From: Sabellastarte sp. h YS-2021 | Lineage: Eukaryota; Annelida; Polychaeta; Sabellida; Sabellidae | DNA length: 64,000 nucleotides | Assembly: GCA_964017235.1 (NCBI GenBank) | Contig: OZ024931.1 | Location: 126,863,530-126,927,529, forward strand | Direction: 5' to 3' | Part shown: positions 12,201 through 27,200 of the stretch, in pieces | How the letters are laid out: each line of letters begins with the position of its first letter | Position numbering within the stretch: position 1 is the first letter of the stretch | Notes under the pieces: model-generated | What the model was told of the DNA's origin: nothing | Database searches by the model: none | Seen by the model: the letters and a program-made list of their open reading frames with translations, nothing else | Translations under genes and position numbers: made by a program

Positions 12201-15200
12201 ATGGTTCCATGATTGTTTTTCTTTCAGATTGGTCTACAGATTTCATGTTTGCATACTGAACATTTCACTGTGTATAACATATTTGAAGTAGTTCAACAAA
12301 TATTACATTAATACTAGATTTCTTTCAAGTTGGTAAATAGTCTTGTAGTTGTTCACCTGCTTTTGAAATATTTGCATTTTTTCCAGGAATGGACGTTACC
12401 TGCTCATAGAATACAAACTGTCATTTTGTATTACACCTTTTTGTTTAACTTAGTTGAAAAATATGTTCATATCTTAGTGTGTATTACTAACACCTTCTAA
12501 CAGTAGACTATCTCAATTAAAATTGTAAATCAATAATCATCTGTATTGGGACTGTCAGTACTCAATAGCAAGGTTGAATCTAATACCCCTTTCACACTAC
12601 AGGCACTGTAAACCATGGTTATAGGTGTTAGACAAAACGCTGCTGCCCTTCAACCACCATCTGACATCTGTATGTGAACTTGTGATAAAGTGAGTAGACA
12701 TAAATAGAGATAGTTTGTACTACTCACACACTGAGGTCACTAACGGTTACACACTGTCCCATCAGTGGACATGCATATCGTACCTTTTGGATATTCCAAA
12801 TCTTGAAATATATGACGTGTCATCGAAGCAGTTCTACTGCTGATTAATACTTCTAACCGCGTGTTGTGTGAATGGGGTATTAGACAATCAATTATTCAAT
12901 ATTGCATAATCGCTACTTACTAGTGATTTTCAGACACGGCAAACCCATAAAATAAGATTGAAAACAGGTTAAAAATTTAAGTACATGCATTAATTTAAAA
13001 TTGGTAATTATAAAGTAAAACCATTATTTTGTCAGAACAATTTATTTTATTGCATGAAATACATCAGAACCTCTGTTTTCTACACACAATGAGAGAGGAA
13101 TATTTTGTTTGAATAATAAAAGTCCATCAGAAAAAAAAAAGAGGAAGTGTAAAAGTGTGTATAATTTGGGTAAAATTAGTTTATAAAATTAAATTTGTGG
13201 ATAGCAGAAATTCATGATATCTGAGATGGTATTGCATGTACTGTTACTTTCTTTGTTATAATTTTGTGAGAAGAGAACAATAGGCAAATCAATAGATTAT
13301 GTTGACAATGTGGTCAGAGCTGCATTCATCAGTCAACTTATAGCTTGCAATGTATAAATGATAAAAAATTATGGGGCAATGGGGAGTGTTTAATTGATAA
13401 AATATGTACTTGTTTCTCTCAATAAAAGATTTTTTCATGATTTATTACAGCACTTCTGTCTAAACCCAGTGAGAGAGTGAAGAACATTCATAAAATCAGC
13501 ATGACCCCCAGCAAAGCCACGGTAAATTAACATTTTTTTTTTCCAAAAAAATTTGCCACATGGTGGTACAAAGCATGATATTGCAAAAGTTACTCCTAAA
13601 TAATTTATGGTGAAGTGATTTACACTATAAATATAATGATTATTTAAGTTATTTTTGTCCTTTTATATAATGCTATTATATTGTTACAAGCAATATGTAA
13701 AAACTCATTTCAGACCACCCAGAGTCCTGTAATTATGTCCACCCCCCTGGGGGGTGGATATATTATTTTTGCTTTTTTCGCCGTCCGATGTCCGATGTCC
13801 GGCGTCCGGCGTCCGGCGTCCGATGTCCGGCGTCACGCATGGTTTCCGCTCATTTAAAGGAAAAGTATTAGAGCTATTGTCACCAAATTTGGTATGCAGG
13901 CTTATTGGGTCAGTAGCTTGCTTGGGATTGCTTTTGGCTGTTGTACCTCTTTTGCTTACTGAGTAATACTTAAGTACAGCTATTTTCAGTACCCATTGGT
14001 TTCCGTGCATTTAAGCCAAAATAATTAAAGATATTTTACTACAATTTTGAATACAAGATTGTTATGTCCATAGCTCGCTTGGTATTGCATTTGGGACTGA
14101 TAGCTTTGTCAGTACATGAGTAATAGCCATTTAGGTACTTCATTGTGTATTTTCAGTACTACTTTTGAGTAATTTGCTTCTATCTCCTTAACCGTGCGAG
14201 ATAGAGCGATTTCGGCAAAATTTTCGACCCGCAGGGTATCTGAGGAGTGTACTCTTTGCAATTTTCAAAAAATTTTCCCCTCCCCAAAAATGGCGGCCAT
14301 TTTGAATTTTCGAATTTTTGCCAAAAATGGCAAAACACAAATTTGCTTCTATCTCCTTAACCGTGCGAGATAGAGCGATTTCGTCGAAATTTTCGACCCA
14401 CAGGGTATCTAAGGAATGTAATATTTGCAATTTTCAAAAAAATTTCCCCTCCCCAAAAATGGCGGCCATTTTGAATTTTCGAATTTTTGCCAAAAATGGC
14501 AAAACACAAATTTGCTTCTATCTCCTTAACCGTGCGAGATAGAGCGATTTCGGCAAAATTTTCGACCCACAGGGGATCTAAGGAATGCAATCTTTGCAAT
14601 TTTCCAAAAATTTTCCCCTCCCCAAAAATGGCGGCCATTTTGAATTTTTGCCAAAAATGGCAAAACACTAATTTGCTTCTATCTCCTTAACCGTGCGAGA
14701 TAGAGCGATTTCGGCAAAATTTTCGACCCACAGGGTATCTAAGCAATGCAATCTTTGCAATTTTCAAAATATTTTCCCCTCCCCAAAAATGGCGGCCATT
14801 TTGAATTTTCGAATTTTTGCCAAAAATGGCAAAACACAAATTTGCTTCTATCTCCTTAACCGTGCGAGATAGAGCGATTTCGTCGAAATTTTCGACCCAC
14901 AGGGTATCTAAGGAATGTAATATTTGCAATTTTCAAAAAATTTTCCCCTCCCCAAAAATGGCGGCCATTTTGAATTTTCGAATTTTTGCCAAAAATGGCA
15001 AAACACAAATTTGCTTCTATCTCCTTAACCGTGCGAGATAGAGCGATTTCGTCGAAATTTTCGACCCACAGGGTATCTAAGGAATGCAATCTTTGCAATT
15101 TTCCCAAAATTTTCCCCTCCCCAAAAATGGCGGCCATTTTGAATTTTCGAATTTTTGCCAAAAATGGCAAAACACAAATTTGCTTCTATCTCCTTAACCG

Positions 15201-18200
15201 TGCGAGATAGAGCGATTTCGTCGAAATTTTCGACCCACAGGGTATCTAAGGAATGTAATATTTGCAATTTTCAAAAAAATTTCCCCTCCCCAAAAATGGC
15301 GGCCATTTTGAATTTTCGAATTTTTGCCAAAAATGGCAAAACACAAATTTGCTTCTATCTCCTTAACCGTGCGAGATAGAGCGATTTCGGCAAAATTTTC
15401 GACCCACAGGGGATCTAAGGAATGCAATCTTTGCAATTTTCAAAAAATTTTCCCCTCCCCAAAAATGGCGGCCATTTTGAATTTTCGAATTTTTGCCAAA
15501 AATGGCAAAACACTAATTTGCTTCTATCTCCTTAACTGTGCGAGATAGAGCGATTTCGGCAAAATTTTCGACCCACAGGGTATCTAAGCAATGCAATCTT
15601 TGCAATTTTCAAAATATTTTCCCCTCCCCAAAAATGGCGGCCATTTTGAATTTTCGAATTTTTGCCAAAAATGGCAAAACACAAATTTGCTTCTATCTCC
15701 TTAACCGTGCGAGATAGAGCGATTTCGTCGAAATTTTCGACCCACAGGGTATCTAAGGAATGTAATATTTGCAATTTTCCAAAAATTTTCCCCTCCCCAA
15801 AAATGGCGGCCATTTTGAATTTTCGAATTTTTGCCAAAAATGGCAAAACACAAATTTGCTTCTATCTCCTTAACCGTGCGAGATAGAGCGATTTCGTCGA
15901 AATTTTCGACCCACAGGGTATCTAAGGAATGTAATATTTGCAATTTTCAAAAAATTTTCCCCTCCCCAAAAATGGCGGCCATTTTGAATTTTCGAATTTT
16001 TGCCAAAAATGGCAAAACACAAATTTGCTTCTATCTCCTTAACCGTGCGAGATAGAGCGATTTCGTCGAAATTTTCGACCCACAGGGTATCTAAGGAATG
16101 TAATATTTGCAATTTTCAAAAAAATTTCCCCTCCCCAAAAATGGCGGCCATTTTGAATTTTCGAATTTTTGCCAAAAATGGCAAAACACAAATTTGCTTC
16201 TATCTCCTTAACCGTGCGAGATAGAGCGATTTCGGCAAAATTTTCGACCCACAGGGGATCTAAGGAATGCAATCTTTGCAATTTTCCAAAAATTTTCCCC
16301 TCCCCAAAAATGGCGGCCATTTTGAATTTTCGAATTTTTGCCAAAAATGGCAAAACACTAATTTGCTTCTATCTCCTTAACCGTGCGAGATAGAGCGATT
16401 TCGGCAAAATTTTCGACACACAGGGTATCTAAGCAATGCAATCTTTGCAATTTTCAAAATATTTTCCCCTCCCCAAAAATGGCGGCCATTTTGAATTTTC
16501 GAATTTTTGCCAAAAATGGCAAAACACAAATTTGCTTCTATCTCCTTAACCGTGCGAGATAGAGCGATTTCGTCGAAATTTTCGACCCACAGGGTATCTA
16601 AGGAATGTAATATTTGCAATTTTCAAAAAATTTTCCCCTCCCCAAAAATGGCGGCCATTTTGAATTTTCGAATTTTTGCCAAAAATGGCAAAACACAAAT
16701 TTGCTTCTATCTCCTTAACCGTGCGAGATAGAGCGATTTCGTCGAAATTTTCGACCCACAGGGTATCTAAGGAATGCAATCTTTGCAATTTTCCCAAAAT
16801 TTTCCCCTCCCCAAAAATGGCGGCCATTTTGAATTTTCGAATTTTTGCCAAAAATGGCAAAACACAAATTTGCTTCTATCTCCTTAACCGTGCGAGATAG
16901 AGCGATTTCGTCGAAATTTTCGACCCACAGGGTATCTAAGGAATGTAATATTTGCAATTTTCAAAAAAATTTCCCCTCCCCAAAAATGGCGGCCATTTTG
17001 AATTTTCGAATTTTTGCCAAAAATGGCAAAACACAAATTTGCTTCTATCTCCTTAACCGTGCGAGATAGAGCGATTTCGGCAAAATTTTCGACCCACAGG
17101 GGATCTAAGGAATGCAATCTTTGCAATTTTCAAAAAATTTTCCCCTCCCCAAAAATGGCGGCCATTTTGAATTTTCGAATTTTTGCCAAAAATGGCAAAA
17201 CACTAATTTGCTTCTATCTCCTTAACTGTGCGAGATAGAGCGATTTCGGCAAAATTTTCGACGCACAGGGTATCTAAGCAATGCAATCTTTGCAATTTTC
17301 AAAATATTTTCCCCTCCCCAAAAATGGCGGCCATTTTGAATTTTCGAATTTTTGCCAAAAATGGCAAAACACAAATTTGCTTCTATCTCCTTAACCGTGC
17401 GAGATAGAGCGATTTCGTCGAAATTTTCGACCCACAGGGTATCTAAGGAATGTAATATTTGCAATTTTCCAAAAATTTTCCCCTCCCCAAAAATGGCGGC
17501 CATTTTGAATTTTCGAATTTTTGCCAAAAATGGCAAAACACAAATTTGCTTCTATCTCCTTAACCGTGCGAGATAGAGCGATTTCGTCGAAATTTTCGAC
17601 CCACAGGGTATCTAAGGAATGTAATATTTGCAATTTTCAAAAAATTTTCCCCTCCCCAAAAATGGCGGCCATTTTGAATTTTCGAATTTTTGCCAAAAAT
17701 GGCAAAACACAAATTTGCTTCTATCTCCTTAACCGTGCGAGATAGAGCGATTTCGTCGAAATTTTCGACCCACAGGGTATCTAAGGAATGTAATATTTGC
17801 AATTTTCAAAAAAATTTCCCCTCCCCAAAAATGGCGGCCATTTTGAATTTTCGAATTTTTGCCAAAAATGGCAAAACACAAATTTGCTTCTATCTCCTTA
17901 ACCGTGCGAGATAGAGCGATTTCGGCAAAATTTTCGACCCACAGGGGATCTAAGGAATGCAATCTTTGCAATTTTCCAAAAATTTTCCCCTCCCCAAAAA
18001 TGGCGGCCATTTTGAATTTTCGAATTTTTGCCAAAAATGGCAAAACACTAATTTGCTTCTATCTCCTTAACCGTGCGAGATAGAGCGATTTCGGCAAAAT
18101 TTTCGACACACAGGGTATCTAAGCAATGCAATCTTTGCAATTTTCAAAATATTTTCCCCTCCCCAAAAATGGCGGCCATTTTGAATTTTCGAATTTTTGC

Positions 18201-21200
18201 CAAAAATGGCAAAACACAAATTTGCTTCTATCTCCTTAACCGTGCGAGATAGAGCGATTTCGTCGAAATTTTCGACCCACAGGGTATCTAAGGAATGTAA
18301 TATTTGCAATTTTCAAAAAATTTTCCCCTCCCCAAAAATGGCGGCCATTTTGAATTTTCGAATTTTTGCCAAAAATGGCAAAACACAAATTTGCTTCTAT
18401 CTCCTTAACCGTGCGAGATAGAGCGATTTCGTCGAAATTTTCGACCCACAGGGTATCTAAGGAATGCAATCTTTGCAATTTTCCAAAAATTTTCCCCTCC
18501 CCAAAAATGGCGGCCATTTTGAATTTTCGAATTTTTGCCAAAAATGGCAAAACACAAATTTGCTTCTATCTCCTTAACCGTGCGAGATAGAGCGATTTCG
18601 TCGAAATTTTCGACCCACAGGGTATCTAAGGAATGTAATATTTGCAATTTTCAAAAAAATTTTCCCCTCCCCAAAAATGGCGGCCATTTTGAATTTTCGA
18701 ATTTTTGCCAAAAATGGCAAAACACAAATTTGCTTCTATCTCCTTAACCGTGCGAGATAGAGCGATTTCGTCGAAATTTTCGACCCACAGGGTATCTAAG
18801 GAATGTAATATTTGCAATTTTCCAAAAATTTTCCCCTCCCCAAAAATGGCGGCCATTTTGAATTTTCGAATTTTTGCCAAAAATGGCAAAACACAAATTT
18901 GCTTCTATCTCCTTAACCGTGCGAGATAGAGCGATTTCGTCGAAATTTTCGACCCACAGGGTATCTAAGGAATGTAATATTTGCAATTTTCAAAAAAATT
19001 TCCCCTCCCCAAAAATGGCGGCCATTTTGAATTTTCGAATTTTTGCCAAAAATGGCAAAACACAAATTTGCTTCTATCTCCTTAACCGTGCGAGATAGAG
19101 CGATTTCGTCGAAATTTTCGACCCACAGGGTATCTAAGGAATGCAATCTTTGCAATTTTCAAAAAATTTTCCCCTCCCCAAAAATGGCGACCATTTTGAA
19201 TTTTCGAATTTTTGCCCAAAATGGCAAAACACAAATTTGCTTCTATCTCCTTAACCGTGCGAGATAGAGCGATTTCGTCGAAATTTTCGACCCACAGGGT
19301 ATCTAAGGAATGCAATCTTTGCAATTTTCCAAAAATTTTCCCCTCCCCAAAAATGGCGGCCATTTTGAATTTTCGAATTTTTGCCAAAAATGGCAAAACA
19401 CAAATTTGCTTCTATCTCCTTAACCGTGCGAGATAGAGCGATTTCGTCGAAATTTTCGACCCACAGGGTATCTAAGGAATGCAATCTTTGCAATTTTCCA
19501 AAAATTTTCCCCTCCCCAAAAATGGCGGCCATTTTGAATTTTCGAATTTTTGCAAAAAATGGCAAAACACAAATTTGCTTCTATCTCCTTAACCGTGCCA
19601 GATAGAGCGATTTCGTCGAAATTTTCGACCCACAGGGTATCTAAGGAATGTAATATTTGCAATTTTCAAAAAATTTTCCCCTCCCCAAAAATGGCAGCCC
19701 TTTTGAATTTTCGAATTTTTGCCCAACATGGAAAAACACAAACTGGCCTTAACCGTGCAAAATAGAGTTATTTTGTTGAAATTTTCGACCCATAGGGTAT
19801 CTAAGAAATGTACTCTTGGCAATTTTCAAAAAAATTTCCTTTTCCCAATAATGGCGGCCATTTTGAATTTTCAAATTTTTGCCAAAAATAGAAAAACAGG
19901 AATTGGCTTCTATCTTCTTAACCGTGCAAGATAGAGTGATTTCGTCAAAATTTTCAACCCAACCAATGCAAAAAGGCATGAAGCGGAAATAAATTACATC
20001 TACACTATCAAATATTTAAGCATCATTGATATATTTTACAAATGAAACAGGGTCTTGTAAGACTACTGTACAATTTGGGCAAAAGGTTCATGGGTGGACA
20101 TTACACATGATAATGTGTGTTCTTCTATGCTATCCTGTTTCTATTCGCATCTACTATCAACAGGGCGGCCTATTTCTAGTTTCTTTTCTAAAGTTGTACC
20201 CTGGTATTTTGTATTAATATATTTCATGAACTTAGAGCAAGTTTTATACACAACAATTATACTTGCGGAGATTTAAGGTTGAATAAAATTTCCCAATTTT
20301 AAGAAATTTTCTACTTTAGAGATTAATTGAGATTGGAAGTTTTACTGAGAATTAATACTTACTATACAGACTCATCAGCTACTATCAGTAAATGTAGCTG
20401 TGAAATTTTGACTACACTGTGTGAAAAAGCAAAGATATGTTTTGTAATGACTGAAATATTTTATTTTACAAAATTGCAGGTAGAGAAGGTGGACAAAACC
20501 AAACCCAAATTTGTTGAGGTAAGTTTTGATTAAAAATGGCTGTAGCATAAATATTATAATCCTGTTAATTTATTGGAAATAGAGGTTACTGAATGTTTTC
20601 TTTGTTCCTTACTTTGGTGGCACATGCTGTACCTCTCAGTACATGGGTTTGAATTTCAGCTCTGATTGTGTAGAATGTTAGTTGTTTCTTAAAGATGTTG
20701 AAGAGGTTGCAGTCAGGAATCTTGACTCATAGGATTGTGTGAGCCTTAAATAACCTGTTAAATTCACCCGTTGAAGCAATGAATTGGTATGATGAACGTT
20801 CTGTAAGTTAAGCTTAATGGAGTTCTGTCACTTATGATTTGGAATATTAGTTGTTGCTGACTTATGCTGAATAGTTGACAGTCAGGAATCTAGATATGTT
20901 AGTGACAGTAATATAAGATCATTGGGGGTGGAGCTGGAATTCTGTCTGTTATGGTTCAGGGCATTCATTGGGTCAGAGTTCTGTATTCAGTGAGGAGTTT
21001 GTTTTTCAGCTTCACCAGTTCCCAGGTTTCAGTCCTAAGGAACTGACCCCTCTTCCCAATGGCATTGTGGCAGCAGACGTCCTCAGTAAGGTGGCTGAAG
21101 CTCAGACAAAACTGAAGAAAACTGTAAGTATGCACTGGTAACATCTGAGACAATTTATACTGTAAGTAGGTCTTAATTTTATTGTACTTTATTGTTATAA

Positions 21201-24200
21201 AAGAATTCCAGACTAAGTATTATCAAACCAATCTCAAGACCACTGTTTTAGCGCATTACACATGTACTAAAGAAGGATTGATAGAAGATCAGTAAGTGTT
21301 GGTGTTGTGGCCAGATACTGCCAGTTCACTACATGGTTGTAAGCCTAACAATTTATACTGTGAGCAGGACTTGATATAATCGTTATGTTATGCATGTTGT
21401 CACGTAAAGCAAGTGCTTAAATCTACCTACTTGTACATATTAGTCATAGATGCCAGAATTTAGTGAATTTACTTGAGAGTTAGTGGGATAATACATACAA
21501 GTACCTAAAGCTGCCCTCTACTTCTGAGGTTGTGGTACATACTGGTCATACACCAAAGTATCAAGCCATACCAGGTGTATGGATTGTGTCGTCAACATTT
21601 TTACTTAGTTGTTAAAAATCTTCTCCATTAGATACAAAGAGAGTATATATTCACCCACAAAAGCAGTCAAAACTAAGGAGAAATTTAAATCAATACATAT
21701 ATTCAAAGTGTATATGCAGAAAGACCAACCAATAATTCTGACCTTTGAATTCCAGCTTAGTTTGGACTTATATTGTTAATACAAATGTCTACTGTAACGG
21801 TAAAAGATTTGTTAAATAACTAGCAGAGAACCATTTTGTCTGTGAATTTTACTTGGACTAGAGAACTAGGGATTTTTTGCTGGAATACAAAATAATTCCC
21901 AACAAAGTACAAAAACATATGCAATAATATTTTTTTTTCTATCTTCATTTTTTCGTTCAATAATCACATGAATCTTGTAAGAATAGTGTTAACTAAACAT
22001 GTAGAAAGCTCCATTTACAGTTCAGTTTTAGGATGTGACATACTACAATTTAATTTTATGATATTTTTTGAAAGTTGAAAATGATGTTTTAGTTCAACTT
22101 ATTATGTTATGTATTTTCTTATATTATTTCTTTCTTAATATATCTCTGAACAGGAATTGTTTTCTGTAAGTAAAACACATGCAGCTTTTGAATGTTTTTT
22201 AAAGCCTGCCACTGAGTGTTGTATCTAAAATGTACAGAGCTTACTCTCATTATTTTTTGTTATTTTTATGTTTCTGTAACATTACACAAGGTTTGTAACA
22301 ATGTAAGAGGTGTTTTAGTGTATTTTTCTTTTGCAGCCTTTTTCATTGTATTTTGTTAGTTATTGTAAAGAGTATGTAAATAGTTTAGATTTTCAAAATA
22401 TCACCTTGACTCAAAGTAATGGCTGGTTCAAATACATGCGGGATGCAGAACACCTTGATTGCAATTTTGAGCACTATATTTTGTTGACATTGTATGAGTA
22501 GCACACATCCACTGTCTGAAGGTTTGTGTCTAATTCTGGTAAACTTCCATTCCAATATAAACCTTCAGCATACTGAATTTTGTTATACCTGGACCCCAAA
22601 ACTAGTCAAACTTTTACCAAACTTTGACTATCAATGGTTCTACTAGTAAAGGGATCATATATCAATATTAAAATATTTCAATATCGATCAATAAATTTTT
22701 CAGAATTTTAATAGCAATACGCCTAGCAATACTGAAAGTGTTAATGTTTCAATATCGTTTCCGGCACTTGCCAGGAAAAATTTTCTAAATAGTGTAGTAG
22801 TTTATCCATTCCCTATAGTTTGATCACCAATATTTTAACATTAGAAGATATATTCTGAGATTTTTCATGAAATGTAATCACTTTTTATAGTCAGTTTTGT
22901 CAGATTTCTGTTGAATTTAGTATATTTGAGTGATCAGTAGGTGTAAAATAATGTATTTTATGGTGGGAAACTATATTTCAATATGGATCGATATAATATG
23001 CAAAGCCAAAACAGAGTTTCAGATCGATATTGAAGTTGCATTTCCATCCCTACACTAGGTTCTACTTATAAAACCTACTGTATTCAAACCTACTTATGAT
23101 TCAAATTAAAGTCTGCTCTGTTGATATATGAAAATAATACATGTCCAGGCCATACTTCGGGAACATTTAATCGTTTAACACACTCGGGTTCATTACATAT
23201 CTTCTTTTATTTTTTTAGTTTTAGTTTTTGGATACAAGTGATACATACATTGCAGTAGAGCACTGAAAATGACTCTAGTCTACTCTCTTATATTAAGTAG
23301 CAACACACATATTTTTCTGTAATTTGTAGTGATATAATCGCTCAACTTGAATGTGGTGTCAGTTTTTCTTACTGCCTGATAATTAGCTACAATGCCTATT
23401 AAGAAAAATCTCAGATAAGTGACTGACTTATTTTGTCATGGATTACGTGTAACTTGTATGCACTTGTAATACAGACATATATAAGAAATGGACAAACATT
23501 GTCATGCATTAAAGTTTTATGCAAGTTTTTTTAGTTCTGGATAGCAGTTAACATTTAGTGGTAGCAATCTATTTGTTTTTTTTTTGTTCAAACTCTTAAC
23601 TAGGAAGTAGGTTATTTTAATGTGGCAAGACATTCTTTCTTGCTTCAAATATAGTTGAGCTATAATGTTTCTGTGAAGTTTTACTCTAGTATTAACTTGT
23701 TACTGTGTTAAAATTCAACAGATTCAATCGTTATTTGCTTTAAGTTTAATACTTTCATCATGTTTCATCCATGTTTGCAAGTATTCTTGACATATTGGCA
23801 GTGGACCTTCCCACTAAGTGTTGTATTCCCTTTTGTATGTAATCTTTAATCCATATTGAATCCATTTAATATTTTGTATTAACCGCATGTTGTTTACATT
23901 TACATCAGAAAGGTTGTTTGTGATAATTCTGTTAAGTGTCAACATAATCGCAGTTGTTTTGCTGTCAATACCAACTCTATCACTGGTTTTTAGTAATTAG
24001 TATTTCAAGCAGGACCAATCTTGTCCAAGTATTCCTTTTCAGGAGGCTTAAAATGTTTTAAATTAAAGTTAAGAAGGATTAACATGCAGTCTTTGTGGCT
24101 ACCACAGTCACATTTGTCACAGAAATTAACGATATTTTTAGTATACACTTCTAATATGTTGCATTAAGCCAACTGTAAGTACCTAATACTTTGTATATAT

Positions 24201-27200
24201 GTTACAGGCAAACTGACATAGAATATTATATTTCACAATTTGCCTAAAGTACATCAGGCAAGTTGTGTAATAAATATGGTCAAATTTTTGGCATTTCATG
24301 AAATCCCTGGAAATTTTAAGTGAATCAGGGATTTCGCGAAATGCCTGGAATGTTTAGGCATTTCGCGAAATGCCTGATGACACAGTTTGCCTGTAACATA
24401 TACTTTGCAAATGCTGGACTGTAGTACTCTATCAATGACTTTTGTTCAATTTTCAGCCATTATACAGACCAGAGTTTGAGAGGCTATTTTATTCACAGAT
24501 GTCACAGGCAATTTTACAAGTAAGACTCAGGTTTTCACATTATACTTCAGTTTAACTGTAACAGTATTGAAGGTGAATATGTACAGCATAATGCACACAA
24601 GGTTTCATGTAATACTTAAGAATGAAATATATAAAGTTAAACTTCTGTCGATAAGTGGAAGGTTTGAAAGTTAATAGACCCTCTGAAAGGTTTTGGTATG
24701 TAGTCCTGAACCTTATGCTGTACTTTGGTTTCATCTTTGTTTACAAATGCTGTATAATCTAGTAGAAAATTTTGGAAGCATTTGACCCCTATCCTGTAAT
24801 CTACAGATAGTATGAATTCTGCCTTGAAAAAAAAATTATGGTGATATGGTTTGGTTTTAGCCAAAGTTTAGGCTCAAGTTGGCTTTATTTGTTCACAAAA
24901 GTTAAGCCTAAGACTTGGCTAAGACCTTTTGTGAATGCGCCCCAGGATGAATCTGAGAGTAAATTGATTATCAAACAGTTGAATATTTTGAGAGTGAATA
25001 TCAATTGATAACATAGAGAAACATTGATGGCGTAGTACAAATCACAAAAAATATGTCTCAGTTGGATTTGATTTATTTCAGTTTTATATCATTCAACACA
25101 TTATATAGTAGGGCTGGGACGGGTGCTGTAAAACAGCCCCAGTACCCGCACTTTGACAACTGACCCGAATTGGAGTAATTGCGAGATCTACCATTAGAAG
25201 TCTTCTGTAAACAAATAGATACAAAACTTTTGAAGAAAAACATCTTCTATTTAACCAGGTATTATAGAATATGGAGTAAATTGTATGTTTTTAAGCCAAA
25301 TTCACACCTTTAATTGATATTATGTGGCGGAAATGTAACTTAATTTATTTCATTTCGCGGGCCATAATACAATATGCAGTGAGTACTCGAGTACTTAAAA
25401 TGGACTCGAGTCCCAGCAAAGACCGACTTGTCTATTGAGGCTCGGGTAACCGTTTGCAGCCCAGTCATATACTATACAGGTTACTAGCTTAAAAGCCACA
25501 CCTGTGTAGTGTTTTAAGCTAGCTCAAGTATAGGACCCACATCTAAATGTGAGTATTTGATTGGCTTGGGGCTTCAGACAATAATAGTAAATAAATGTAA
25601 CGTAGCTGAAGGATAGACCACTACTTGAGATTCTGTGATGCAAACCACCAGGCATCGACAAACAACTACCAACTCTCCTACTTAAACACAGGACTGAGGT
25701 TCAACCCTCAGAGGTGGGAGGTGAAAATGTTGCCACTGCATCACCTAGCCCTCGCCACTTATTTGGTTGTCTCATTTTTTTGCGAAAACCAATGACAAGT
25801 GCTACTTGTTGCAGGACACGTTTTGGTACCTGTTCCTGGACAAGTGGCAGAAGAGGGAATCCTACCAACAGCAGATCTTCAACAGGGTGGCACACAATTA
25901 TGTGAAGATGATCAACTACTCCAGAGACCCTCAGTACAAAGACACTTACTTAAAGGTTAGTTTGCCATTGTTTGTGTTATCAATAAAGATTACTAATCTA
26001 TTATGTTCTGCATATAGTATGGTGTACACAGGTAGCCAATCATAAAATACTCACTTTGGGGCAAAATTTCTTCCTTTACACATTACTTGATCAAAATGTG
26101 GGTGGGGGTTTTGTCAGATCTAACTGGAAGTAAGTGGTTATTAAAATGGTGGTCAACTTAAACAAAGCTTTCAAAGGTAAAAAGGTCACATATACAGAAG
26201 AAGAATGATACAGAAAGTACAGGTTAAGTGGTCTGACTGAATTTAACTGATTCATCACAGTAGCACTGGTAATGAGTTGACTGTAACTCGAGTTGTAACT
26301 CAGATATTTCGAGATCACATTGATTTATGCAATTTAAACTCGAGTTCTCACAAAATAAATAATGATATACTAACCTTGTTATAATTTGTCAATTTTAGAA
26401 CTGGTCAAACCATCAAAACTTAATAATAATTGATTGTTATTTTTTATTTACCTTACTTATATGGCTGTTCCATAAAGTGTATGTGCATACCTGTACAATT
26501 TGACTGGCAAAAATATATATTTCCTTGCAATAAAATGCTATTAAATACAACTCTTTGTAGTAATTGGACATTATTTTATTTTAATTTTCTTTATTGCCTT
26601 GAGTTCAACTCGCTTCTTGATCATCAGAAATCACCAATGATAATAGCACTACAGCAAAGTGTCAACACATAATCTTTGTTTGCACTTGTTTAGTCTAGTG
26701 TGAATTTCTTTCGATGGTAATAAACTCCTACATGTGGGTCAACATTTATTAGTGGTGAAAATGGTAAAACAGTATTCTGGATTTTGTTCCACATGCTTAT
26801 ATTTGACCTTTATGAAGGTCACATGATCAAAAATATGTTTTTTGGAGTACATCTGCTTGTTATTGCTGCTTAGCCAAAACCTTTAACTGCAGGAGGTTGT
26901 TATTTTACAAATATGTCAATACTAGTGTTGGGATCGCCAGCTAAAATGGCAGATTGAGCATCAACTAATAGAACCAAGTTGAACTCGAGTTAAACTCGTA
27001 ATTTTCTGGATAAAGTATTTCGTTTGTTAGCCATTAATATGGAAAATATTTTACAAAACCATACATGAGCCGAAACTTTCACCTGGAAATGGCTTTCGTG
27101 ATATAATTTAAGTTAAATCTTCACTTATTTAAGCTAGAATAAAGTCCCCCTGGTATAAGGGTGGTATTAGTCTAGAAATCTGGTCAGATTAACTCTACTC

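Noticed and set aside
14188..19979. Dozens of 74-104 codon frames on both strands
   Set aside because: All are shadows of the 169-bp satellite, repeating the same peptide on both strands. The unit length is not a multiple of three and no start or regulatory context exists.
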